Shown here one piece after another: positions 7,383 through 14,518 of a stretch of DNA of 17,962 nucleotides. Below the pieces are notes generated by a model. The model worked only from the letters and a program-made list of their open reading frames with translations, was not told the origin of the DNA and did no database searches. This DNA comes from Pseudomonadota bacterium (GTDB lineage Bacteria > Pseudomonadota > Alphaproteobacteria > Sphingomonadales > Sphingomonadaceae). Numbering within the stretch: the first letter of the stretch is position 1; every line of letters begins with the position of its first letter. Made by a program: the position numbers and the translations under genes. The stretch spans positions 1 through 17,962 of the forward strand of contig JAEXLC010000178.1 in NCBI GenBank assembly GCA_023445495.1. The letters run 5' to 3'.

Positions 7383-8864
7383 ATGGACCAGGCACCGGTG
7401 CGGCGCGTCGTGATCGCGGGTGGCGGCACCGCAGGCTGGATCGCCGCGGCGGCGCTCGCCAAGCTGCTCGGGCCGCTGCTCGAGATCACGCTGGTCGAGA
7501 GCGACGAGATCGGCACGATCGGCGTCGGCGAAAGCACCATCCCGACCGCGCGCACCTTTCACGAGCTGCTCGGCATCGACGAGAAGGCGTTCCTGCGCGA
7601 CACGCTTTCCACCTTCAAGCTGGGCATATTGTTCGAGGACTGGGCCCGCGAAGGCGATCGCTACATCCACAGCTTCGGCCAGCTCGGCAAATCGAACTGG
7701 ATGGGCGATTTCCACCATTTCTGGCTGCATGCCCGCGAGGAAGGCTGGGGCGGCGAGCTGGGCGACTATTGCTTCGAGCTGCAGGCGGCCAAGGCCGAGC
7801 GCTTCGCCATCCCGGACCAGGGCCATATCAACTATGCCTATCACCTCGATGCCGGGCTCTATGCGCGCTTCCTGCGCAAGTTCGCCGAGCCCGAAGGCGT
7901 GGTGCGGATCGAAGGCAAGATCGAGAGCGTCGAGCAGCATCCCGAGACCGGCTTCGTCACTGCGCTGAAGCTTGCCTCGGGCGAACGGATCGAAGGCGAC
8001 CTGTTCATCGACTGCACCGGGTTCCGCGGGCTGCTGATCGAGCAGGCGCTGCACGCCGGCTATGAGGATTGGGGCCATTGGCTGCCGACCGACAGCGCGC
8101 TGGCGGTGCAGACCGCCTCGGTCGGCCCCGCCGTTCCCTATACCCGCGCGACCGCGCACCAGGCGGGGTGGCAATGGCGCATCCCGCTGCAGCACCGGGT
8201 CGGCAATGGGCTGGTCTATGCGAAGGATTTCCTCGACGACGAGACGGCCCGCGCGCTGCTCGATGCGCGGATCGAAGGCGAGAAGCTGATCGAGCCGCGG
8301 CTGATCCGCTTCAAGGCGGGGCGCCGGCGCAAGGTGTGGGACAAGAATGTCGTCGCGCTCGGCCTGGCCAGCGGGTTCGTCGAGCCGCTGGAATCGACCA
8401 GCATCCACCTCATCATGATCGCGATCACCCGGCTGGTGCAGCTCTTCCCGTTCGGTGGAGTGAGCGAAGGCGTGGCGGAGCGGTTCAACGCGCTGAGCCG
8501 CACCGAGATCGAGCGGATCCGCGACTTCATCATCCTCCACTACCGGCTGAACGAGCGTGCGGATGGCGGCTTCTGGGAGCATTGCCGGACGATGGACATC
8601 CCGGACTCGCTGAAGGAGCGGATCGCCGCCTTCCGCGACGGGGCGATCGCCTGGCAGGCTTCGGACGACCTGTTCCGCGTCGACAGCTGGGTGCAGGTGA
8701 TGCTCGGCCAGCGGCTGGAGCCGCGCAGCCATCATCATATGGGCCGGATGATCGTGGAGGGCGAGTTGCAGGGCGCACTCGGCAAGCTCAAGGCCGACAT
8801 CACGCGGACGGTGGCGCAGATGCCGGCGCACCAGGCGTTTCTCGAAAGGTTTGTCGCGGCATGA
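7383..8864 (+). CDS. Flavin-dependent tryptophan-halogenase-family protein
   Basis: A 493-residue protein of the tryptophan halogenase family (PF04820). These enzymes use FADH2, oxygen and chloride or bromide to form hypohalous acid, which reaches the substrate through a conserved lysine. The FAD-binding GGGTAGW (13-19), GVGEST (47-52), the family hallmark WQWRIP (263-268) and EPLEST (334-339) are all intact. The presumed catalytic lysine is Lys79 in TFKLGI, the same number as in PrnA and RebH. Glu337 corresponds to the second key residue, Glu346 in PrnA. The start at 7383 has AGGGGGA upstream and lies 9 bases after the cupin gene. No flavin reductase, peptide synthetase or polyketide gene is nearby, so this is not an ordinary antibiotic halogenase. 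Homologues beside TonB-dependent receptors and SapC are common in Caulobacter, Xanthomonas and sphingomonads; in vitro some halogenate indoles, but their native substrates are unsettled. Confidence 0.9.
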   Translation: MDQAPVRRVVIAGGGTAGWIAAAALAKLLGPLLEITLVESDEIGTIGVGESTIPTARTFHELLGIDEKAFLRDTLSTFKLGILFEDWAREGDRYIHSFGQLGKSNWMGDFHHFWLHAREEGWGGELGDYCFELQAAKAERFAIPDQGHINYAYHLDAGLYARFLRKFAEPEGVVRIEGKIESVEQHPETGFVTALKLASGERIEGDLFIDCTGFRGLLIEQALHAGYEDWGHWLPTDSALAVQTASVGPAVPYTRATAHQAGWQWRIPLQHRVGNGLVYAKDFLDDETARALLDARIEGEKLIEPRLIRFKAGRRRKVWDKNVVALGLASGFVEPLESTSIHLIMIAITRLVQLFPFGGVSEGVAERFNALSRTEIERIRDFIILHYRLNERADGGFWEHCRTMDIPDSLKERIAAFRDGAIAWQASDDLFRVDSWVQVMLGQRLEPRSHHHMGRMIVEGELQGALGKLKADITRTVAQMPAHQAFLERFVAA

Positions 8865-8911
8865 GCTGAAGACGCATCGGGCAAGGCCGGCATCGCCTTT
8901 GCACAACTAAT

Positions 8912-8936
8912 ATTGCGAATCGTTTGCATTAGCAAT
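8912..8936. promoter_or_regulatory. Fur-box-like palindrome
   Basis: A 25-base imperfect palindrome of the form ATTGC-n-AAT-n7-ATT-n-GCAAT. Its inner 19 bases match the frequent Fur site GCAAATGATTATCATTTGC at 13 positions, with the same 15-base distance between the outer GC pairs. It overlaps the candidate -35 of the downstream receptor gene, as expected for an iron-responsive repressor. Zur or another Fur-family protein could bind instead. The region is clearly AT-richer than its surroundings. Confidence 0.6.
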
Positions 8937-8951
8937 TTCAACTGCTATGGC
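8924..8951 (+). promoter_or_regulatory. Candidate promoter of the second receptor
   Basis: TTGCAT at 8924-8929 and TATGGC at 8946-8951 are separated by 16 bases, and a TG one base before the -10 resembles an extended -10. The -35 lies inside the Fur-like palindrome. The resulting leader before the ATG at 8981 would be about 20-25 bases and carries AAAGGGG (8968-8974) as ribosome site. Confidence 0.4.
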
Positions 8952-8980
8952 GCGGCCCCTAAAACCAAAAGGGGTCCGCA

Positions 8981-11467
8981 ATGCATCTTCGTCTCTCCGC
9001 TTCCCTCGCCGCCCTCGCCTTCGGCCTGCTCGCGGCCGGCACCGCCCAGGCACAGCAGGCGGAGACGCTGCCGGAAACCGTGGCGGAGGGCGAGAAGGCC
9101 ACGCCGAGCTATGAGCTGCAGCCGGGCAACGACACCGGCACCACGATCATCCGCGAGCAGGAGATCAAGGCGCGCGCACCCGGCTCGGGCGATGTGAACC
9201 AACTGCTCAAGGCGCTGCCGACAGTGCAGTTCGACCGTGCCGAAGGCCGCGCATCGCGCGAGGATCTGCAGGACATCCGCCCGGCGGACATCTCGATCTC
9301 GGGCGGGCGGACCTATGACAATCTCATCACGATCGACGGGATCGACGCCAACAGCCGGCTCGACATCACCCAGGGCAACCCGCAGCACTTCGCCGAGCCG
9401 GCGGGCAATTCGGCGCAGAATCTGTGGCTCGATTCCAACCTGGTCGGCGAGATCGTGGTGCGCGATTCCAACGTCTCGGCCGAGTTCGGCCGCTTCACCG
9501 GCGGCGCGCTCGATATCCGCACCCGCGACCCGCGGCACCGTTTCGGCGGCTCGGCCACGGTCAGCTTCACCTCCGACGAGCTGGTCGATTACCGCATTTC
9601 CGATGCGTCGCGCATCGCGCTGAACGGGGCGGCGCTGCCCGATCGGCCGAGCTTCCGCAAATGGCGGTTCGGCGCCACCGTCGATGTGCCGGTGTCGGAG
9701 GATGTCGCGTTCCTGATCGCCGCCAATCGCTCGCGCGCCGACGTCACCTATTATCGCGGCGCGGCCTATGGCTCGCGCCCCTATGGCCAGAGCAGCGTCA
9801 GCGACAACCTGATGCTGCGCGGAATCGCCGATCTGTCGCCGACGATGAAGCTGACCGCGCAGTTCACCTATTCGCCCTATGAAAGCGAATCCTCGGACGA
9901 CAATGGCGTCGACAATCTCCTCACCTCGAAGGGCGGCGGCCTGGCCGGGCAGCTCCAGCTCGAGAATAGCGGCACGACCCGCTGGACGCTGAAGGCGCGG
10001 TTCAGCCACAATGATTCCGGCCGCACGGCGCCGCCGAACAATTACTCGATCCCCTCGACCAGCACCAACGGCGCGGTGTGCAGCAACGCGAACTGCACGA
10101 TCGGCGGGTTCGGCAATGTCGACCAATGGCAGGATAATTTCGGGCTGAGCTTCACCGCCGCGCGCGACATCGGCCCGGGCGAGCTGCGCGGCGGCCTGGA
10201 CTATCAGCGTATCGCCGCGATGCGCAGCCGGCCCGAAACCAACTATGCCTATTCGCGCCCGACCAGCGGCACCAACATCGTCTGCGCCAGCGGCGAGAGC
10301 CTGCTCTGCGCGACGGGGCAATATGCGCTGGGCCAGTATAGCGCATATCGCGCCTATCGCGCCGAGGTCGAGCTCGACAGCATCGCCGGCTGGGCGGAAT
10401 ATTCGGTGAAGGCCGGGCCGGTCGATCTGCGCGGCGGCGTGCGCTACGACTATGAGAGCTTCCTCGGCAATCACAATTTCGCGCCGCGCCTGTCGGCCAC
10501 GGTCGACCTGTGGAAGGGCTGGTCGCTCACCGGCGGCGCCAATCGCTATTATGGCCGCTCGATGCTCGCCTATGCGCTGCGCGAGCAATATCCCGACAAC
10601 TTCATCTACCGCCGCACCGGGGTCAGCTCGGGCGGGCGGCTGACCTATTCGGACAGCGGCTGGACGCTCTACAGCACCACCCATTCGACGAGCTATGCCA
10701 ATGCCGATCTCAAGACGCCCTATTCGGACGAGCTGACCGGCGCGGTGACCGGCAAGGTGCTGGGCGGGACCGTGCGCCTCAAGGGCGTGTTCCGCTGGGC
10801 GAAGGACGAGTTCTCGCGCTCGGTGGCGACGCGGGTGACCGGCACGCTCGAGACCGGGGCGACGACCACCTACACGCTCTACACGCCGAACAATGACGGG
10901 CGCAGCCGCTATCGGGGCGGTTCGCTCGAATGGACCCGCGCGTTCGGCAAGCACAGCATCGCGGCGAACGTGAACTATTCGAAGGCCTATACCAGCAACA
11001 CCGACTACATGCTGACCAGCGACAATGTCGAGGATGCGGACGTGATGTACGTCTACAACGGGCAGCTGGTCTCGGCGCTGTCGATCCTCGACCAGAACCA
11101 GCGGCTGGAGTTCGCCTCGCCGTTCATCGCCAACATGACCTGGACCGGCCGCTGGCTCGACGACCGGCTGACCACCAACGTCAATGCGCGCTTCCGCAAC
11201 GGGTTCGACCGGATCGAGGATTCGGGGGTGAACCAGACGATCAACGGGGTCAGCTATGACGTGGTGGCGCTCAAGCACTACCGCGCGAGCCTGGACATGA
11301 ACCTCAATGCACAGCTTGAGGTGATCCGCAGCAAGCTGGGCACGCTGACGCTCGATGCGCGGATCTCGAACCTGCTCAACCGGGTGCCGATGCAGGACTA
11401 TGCGCTCACCTCGAACCCGTACCAGACCGGGCGCTCGGCCTGGTTCGGCCTGTCGTACAAGTTCTGA
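8981..11467 (+). CDS. TonB-dependent outer-membrane receptor, putative metal uptake
   Basis: An 828-residue outer-membrane receptor. The signal peptide is clear (cleavage near AQA-QQ, 24/25). A plug domain spans about residues 50-185 (IIREQEIKARAPGSGDVNQL, ISISGGRTYDNLITIDGID, VSAEFGRFTGGALDIRT), and a barrel follows that ends GLSYKF with terminal Phe. I see no standard TonB box; the stretch after the signal (ETLPETVAEG) may serve. Two cysteine pairs (VCSNANC, VCASGESLLC) lie in likely outer loops. It is shorter than, and only distantly related to, the receptor at 2317. The start at 8981 follows AAAGGGG. Its stop overlaps the start of the di-haem peroxidase gene (TGATG), so the two are made together. 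The Fur-like site upstream suggests repression by a metal, most often iron. Copper is an alternative, because receptor plus MauG-like peroxidase pairs occur in copper systems. The substrate is not known. Confidence 0.92.
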   Translation: MHLRLSASLAALAFGLLAAGTAQAQQAETLPETVAEGEKATPSYELQPGNDTGTTIIREQEIKARAPGSGDVNQLLKALPTVQFDRAEGRASREDLQDIRPADISISGGRTYDNLITIDGIDANSRLDITQGNPQHFAEPAGNSAQNLWLDSNLVGEIVVRDSNVSAEFGRFTGGALDIRTRDPRHRFGGSATVSFTSDELVDYRISDASRIALNGAALPDRPSFRKWRFGATVDVPVSEDVAFLIAANRSRADVTYYRGAAYGSRPYGQSSVSDNLMLRGIADLSPTMKLTAQFTYSPYESESSDDNGVDNLLTSKGGGLAGQLQLENSGTTRWTLKARFSHNDSGRTAPPNNYSIPSTSTNGAVCSNANCTIGGFGNVDQWQDNFGLSFTAARDIGPGELRGGLDYQRIAAMRSRPETNYAYSRPTSGTNIVCASGESLLCATGQYALGQYSAYRAYRAEVELDSIAGWAEYSVKAGPVDLRGGVRYDYESFLGNHNFAPRLSATVDLWKGWSLTGGANRYYGRSMLAYALREQYPDNFIYRRTGVSSGGRLTYSDSGWTLYSTTHSTSYANADLKTPYSDELTGAVTGKVLGGTVRLKGVFRWAKDEFSRSVATRVTGTLETGATTTYTLYTPNNDGRSRYRGGSLEWTRAFGKHSIAANVNYSKAYTSNTDYMLTSDNVEDADVMYVYNGQLVSALSILDQNQRLEFASPFIANMTWTGRWLDDRLTTNVNARFRNGFDRIEDSGVNQTINGVSYDVVALKHYRASLDMNLNAQLEVIRSKLGTLTLDARISNLLNRVPMQDYALTSNPYQTGRSAWFGLSYKF

Positions 11468-12549
11468 TGCGGGTCGAACGGGTTTCCCGCATCGCGCTGC
11501 TGGGATCGACGCTGCTGTTCCTGACGGCGGCGGGATTCCGGCAGGGGGCCGAGCCGGTCGATCTGCGCCGGGCCTATGCCGGGCCGGTGTCTACCTGGCC
11601 GAAGGCGGAAGTCGATCCGGGGGTGGACTTCGTCGAGTTCGGCCCCCTGCCCCCGGCGCAGCGGCCCGGCGGCGTCGATGCCCAGCGGGTCGCGCTGGGC
11701 GCGCGGCTGTTCGAGGAGCCGCGGCTCTCGGCATCGGGGCAGTTCGCCTGCGCGTCGTGCCATGCCCGCGAGCTGGGGTTCGGCGACGGATTGAAGACGT
11801 CGTTCGGGCATGACCGCCAGCGCGGCCAACGCAACGCGCCGAGCCTGTTCACCGCCGGCTTCATGCACAGCCTGTTCTGGGACGGCCGCAGCCCGACGCT
11901 GGAGCATCAGGCGCTGCAGCCGATCCCCAACCGGGTCGAGATGGCGGCCAAACCGGCGAAGGTGGAGCGCTGGATCAACGGCGAGGCGGACTATCGCGAG
12001 GCCTTCCGCCAGGCGTTCGGGGTGAAGCGCATCCGGATGGATGACATCGCCCGGGCGATTGCCAGCTTCGAGCGCACCTTGCGGCCGCCGGCGAGCCCGT
12101 GGGACCGGGTGTTCACCCGCGGCACCGCGTCGATGACCGACCAGCAGCTGCTCGGCCTGCACCTGTTCCGCACCAAGGCGCGCTGCGCGAACTGCCATAA
12201 CGGGCCGCTGCTGACCGACCAGAAGTTCCACAATCTCGGCATCAGCTTCTACGGCCGCCGGCTGGAGGATGTCGGGCGCTTCGGCGTGACGCACGATCCG
12301 GTCGATGTCGGCCGGTTCCGCACGCCCTCGCTGCGCGCGCTGCGGCGGACCGGGCCCTATATGCACAACGGCATCTTCCCGGCCCTGGCCGGGGTGGTGA
12401 ACCTCTATGCCGCGGGCGGCGGCGTCGATCGCAAGGTGCAGAGCGCCACGACCGATGCCCCGCCACCCCAGGCCGATCCGCAGTTGAAGAAGGTTCCGCT
12501 AACCGCCGAGGAGCGCGCGGCGCTGGTGGCGTTTCTCGAGATGCTGTGA
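11467..12549 (+). CDS. Di-haem cytochrome c peroxidase / MauG-family protein
   Basis: A 360-residue periplasmic protein with two c-type haem sites: CASCH (Cys95, Cys98, His99) and CANCH (Cys240, Cys243, His244). Other family marks are LFWDGRSPTLEHQALQPI (137-152), SFERTLRPP in the linker (200-208) and PYMHNGIF in the C-terminal domain (297-304), whose Tyr or Met could be the second axial ligand. The N-terminus (residues 8-23) is hydrophobic and looks like a signal peptide. Family members either reduce hydrogen peroxide or, like MauG and MbnH, oxidise tryptophan in a partner protein; sequence alone does not decide. The ATG at 11467 shares one base with the receptor stop. The gene ends 3 bases from the convergent tonB gene. 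No small MbnP- or CorA-like partner is present. Confidence 0.9.
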   Translation: MRVERVSRIALLGSTLLFLTAAGFRQGAEPVDLRRAYAGPVSTWPKAEVDPGVDFVEFGPLPPAQRPGGVDAQRVALGARLFEEPRLSASGQFACASCHARELGFGDGLKTSFGHDRQRGQRNAPSLFTAGFMHSLFWDGRSPTLEHQALQPIPNRVEMAAKPAKVERWINGEADYREAFRQAFGVKRIRMDDIARAIASFERTLRPPASPWDRVFTRGTASMTDQQLLGLHLFRTKARCANCHNGPLLTDQKFHNLGISFYGRRLEDVGRFGVTHDPVDVGRFRTPSLRALRRTGPYMHNGIFPALAGVVNLYAAGGGVDRKVQSATTDAPPPQADPQLKKVPLTAEERAALVAFLEML

Positions 12550-12552
12550 GCC

Positions 12553-13245
12553 TCAGCGCGAGCGATAGGTCATCGGGATGCGGAAGGTGCGCGGCTCGCC
12601 GCGCGGCGGCGGGGGGAGCATCGTCGACTGCACCTGCGCCAGCGCAACCCGGTCCAGCGCAGGGTTCTCGGAGGAGATCACGACCACGGCGTAAACCCGG
12701 CCACGCGACGAGACCTTCAGCTCCACCACCACCGTGCCGGTGAGCCCGGCGCGGGCAAGCTCGGCCGGATAGCTTTGCCGCGCCCGGATCTCGCGAAACA
12801 CCGCCCGGCCATATTGGTCGGCATCCTCGCGCCGTTCAGTGGCCCTGCCCGCCGTGCCACCCTCGGCGCTGGCGGATGCGGGACGACCCATGCTCTCGGC
12901 TGCCGCGGGCGCCGGCTGGAGAGGTCCTGCCACGGCGATCATCACCGGCGGCACCAGGGTCGCTTCCGCCGGCCCAACGGGTTCCCGAGCGACCAGCGGC
13001 ACGGGAGACGGCGCCGACACCGCGCGCTGCGCGACAGGCTCGCTCACCGGCGCGGGATCGGCCTCGGGTTCGGCTGCGACAGTTTCTGCGGACACATCGA
13101 AGATCCGCATCGCGCGGGTGCTGGCCGCCTGCGGCAGGCTGCCGACAAAGAGCGCATAGACCGCGCCGAGCGGTGCCGCCGTCAGCAACAGGGTAAGAGC
13201 AACGGCGCCGGACCGCTCCGATAGTGAGCGTTTTGGTGAATACAC
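12553..13245 (-). CDS. tonB: TonB-family energy transducer
   Basis: A 230-residue inner-membrane protein that would transmit proton-motive force from ExbBD to outer-membrane receptors. It has the TonB layout: a basic N-terminus, one membrane segment at about 13-35, a proline/alanine/glutamate-rich periplasmic spacer (about 56-140), and a C-terminal TonB domain starting at SYPAELARAGLTGTVVVELKV (158-178) and ending FRIPMTYRSR. The start is uncertain: a TAA lies 9 bases before the GTG at 13245, leaving only that GTG or the CTG before it, and neither has a ribosome site. A GATAAT lies 8 bases upstream, so a leaderless transcript is possible. The gene follows moeA by 40 bases on the same strand. 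ExbB and ExbD are not in the window. It faces the receptor–peroxidase pair tail to tail, and that receptor or the one at 2317 is its likely client. Confidence 0.88.
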   Translation of the reverse strand: MYSPKRSLSERSGAVALTLLLTAAPLGAVYALFVGSLPQAASTRAMRIFDVSAETVAAEPEADPAPVSEPVAQRAVSAPSPVPLVAREPVGPAEATLVPPVMIAVAGPLQPAPAAAESMGRPASASAEGGTAGRATERREDADQYGRAVFREIRARQSYPAELARAGLTGTVVVELKVSSRGRVYAVVVISSENPALDRVALAQVQSTMLPPPPRGEPRTFRIPMTYRSR

Positions 13246-13254
13246 CAGCGCGCA

Positions 13255-13277
13255 TTATCGCGAACGCGTCGCAATAA
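13255..13277. promoter_or_regulatory. Palindrome and candidate promoter before tonB
   Basis: On the minus strand the pattern is TTAT-n-GCGA-n5-TCGC-n-ATAA, a 23-base imperfect palindrome filling most of the 40-base moeA–tonB gap. Its core ATTGCGA-n2-CGTT-n-GC also occurs in the Fur-like site at 8912-8936. GATAAT on the minus strand is a good -10, and TTGTTA 15 bases upstream is a weak -35. This suggests that tonB has its own promoter under the same regulator as the second receptor. Confidence 0.45.
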
Positions 13278-13285
13278 CAACTGAA

Positions 13286-14518
13286 TCAGAAGCGGAGCGA
13301 GGCGACCACGCTGCCGGCTGCCAGCGCCCTTTCCCCCGGCAGCCGCCGGACCAGCAGGTCCGCCCGCGCGAGCAGGGACTGGCCGGAGGCGGACTGCCCC
13401 CCGATCACCTGGACGCCCGTATCGGTCCGCTCGGCGCACTGAAAGGCTTCGCGGTCGCCATTGGCCGCGATGCCCTCGGCCAATGGCAGGCCTTCCCAGC
13501 GAAAAGCTGCCTGCACGCCGCGCCCGCCCAGCCCGGCGAGCAAGGGCGCGAGGAACAGGCGCGCGACCGTCATCGCCGCGGTCGGGTTCCCCGGCAGGCC
13601 GAGCACCAGCCGCCCGTCGATCCGGCCGAGCCAGACGGGCTTGCCCGGCTTGATCGCGACATCGGCGAAAAGCAGCTCGAGCCCCAAAGGGCCCAGCGCC
13701 GACCTGGCGAAGTCGCGATCGCCGCGCGAAGCGCCACCGCACAGGACAAGCACATCGCTATCCGCCAGCGCCGCCTCGGCCGACGCGCGGAGCGATGCCT
13801 CATCGTCGCGCACCCGCGCAGCGCCGAGCGGCCTGGCGCCCCATTGGCGGGCCATCAGCAGCACCGCTTCGGACAGGCTGTCCGGGATGCCGCCACGCGC
13901 CTGCGCCTCACCGGCCGGCACAAGTTCGTCGCCGGTCGCGATCACGCGGACGCCGGGCGCGCGCCACACCGCGAGCATAGCCGCATCGGCCGCGGCGGCG
14001 GCGACAAGCGCACGGGGGTCGAGAAGCCGGCCCGCCGGAAGCAGAACCGTTCCGGCGGCGCTGTCCGATCCGCGCAACCGGACATGGGGCTTGGCGGGCA
14101 CCGGGCCCTCGAGGGTAACCGTCAAATCCTCTGCGCCGACCAGCTCGCGCATCAGCACCCGGTCGGCACCGGCGGGCATCAGCGCACCGGTCATGATCCG
14201 CACCGCACCGCCAGGTTGAAGCGTCCCCTGAAAGGGCGCGCCGGGATAGGCCGCGCCCGCCACGGCAAATCGGCGCAGCCCGGTGGCGAGATCGGCTTCG
14301 CGCACCGCAAAGCCGTCCATCGCCGCCAGATCCCGCGCCGGAATGTCCATGGCTGCACGGACCGGTTCGGCAAGCACGCGCCTGCCAGCCCGGGAGAGCG
14401 GCACCTGCTCCGTGCCCAGGGGTTGGGCAACCGTGGCGAGGATCGCCTGGGCGGCATCGAACCGCAGCGCGGCACCACAGGGCACGCGCTCGTCGATCGG
14501 CACCCGGACATGCTTCAC
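13286..14518 (-). CDS. moeA: Molybdopterin molybdenumtransferase MoeA
   Basis: A 410-residue cytoplasmic enzyme that inserts molybdate into adenylylated molybdopterin, the last common step of molybdenum-cofactor synthesis. Conserved motifs are AMDGFAV (66-72), RIMTGALMPAGADRV (107-121), TGDEL (195-199), GGASRGDRDF (261-270; the usual form is GGVSxGDxD), KPGKPVWLG (290-298) and GLPGNP (307-312). Length is normal. The start is GTG at 14518, sharing four bases (GTGA) with the stop of the upstream methyltransferase gene, so translation is coupled. Its product serves the nitrate reductase encoded two genes upstream, which depends on this cofactor. A MogA-type adenylyltransferase is not in view. 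Confidence 0.94.
   Translation of the reverse strand: MKHVRVPIDERVPCGAALRFDAAQAILATVAQPLGTEQVPLSRAGRRVLAEPVRAAMDIPARDLAAMDGFAVREADLATGLRRFAVAGAAYPGAPFQGTLQPGGAVRIMTGALMPAGADRVLMRELVGAEDLTVTLEGPVPAKPHVRLRGSDSAAGTVLLPAGRLLDPRALVAAAAADAAMLAVWRAPGVRVIATGDELVPAGEAQARGGIPDSLSEAVLLMARQWGARPLGAARVRDDEASLRASAEAALADSDVLVLCGGASRGDRDFARSALGPLGLELLFADVAIKPGKPVWLGRIDGRLVLGLPGNPTAAMTVARLFLAPLLAGLGGRGVQAAFRWEGLPLAEGIAANGDREAFQCAERTDTGVQVIGGQSASGQSLLARADLLVRRLPGERALAAGSVVASLRF

Noticed and set aside
5632..8864. Part of a halogenated antibiotic biosynthetic cluster
   Set aside because: No peptide synthetase, polyketide synthase, flavin reductase, carrier protein or resistance gene occurs within the window; the neighbours are uptake genes.
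8981..12549. A complete methanobactin uptake system
   Set aside because: Only a receptor and a di-haem peroxidase are present; no MbnA precursor, MbnB/MbnC or MbnP is visible.
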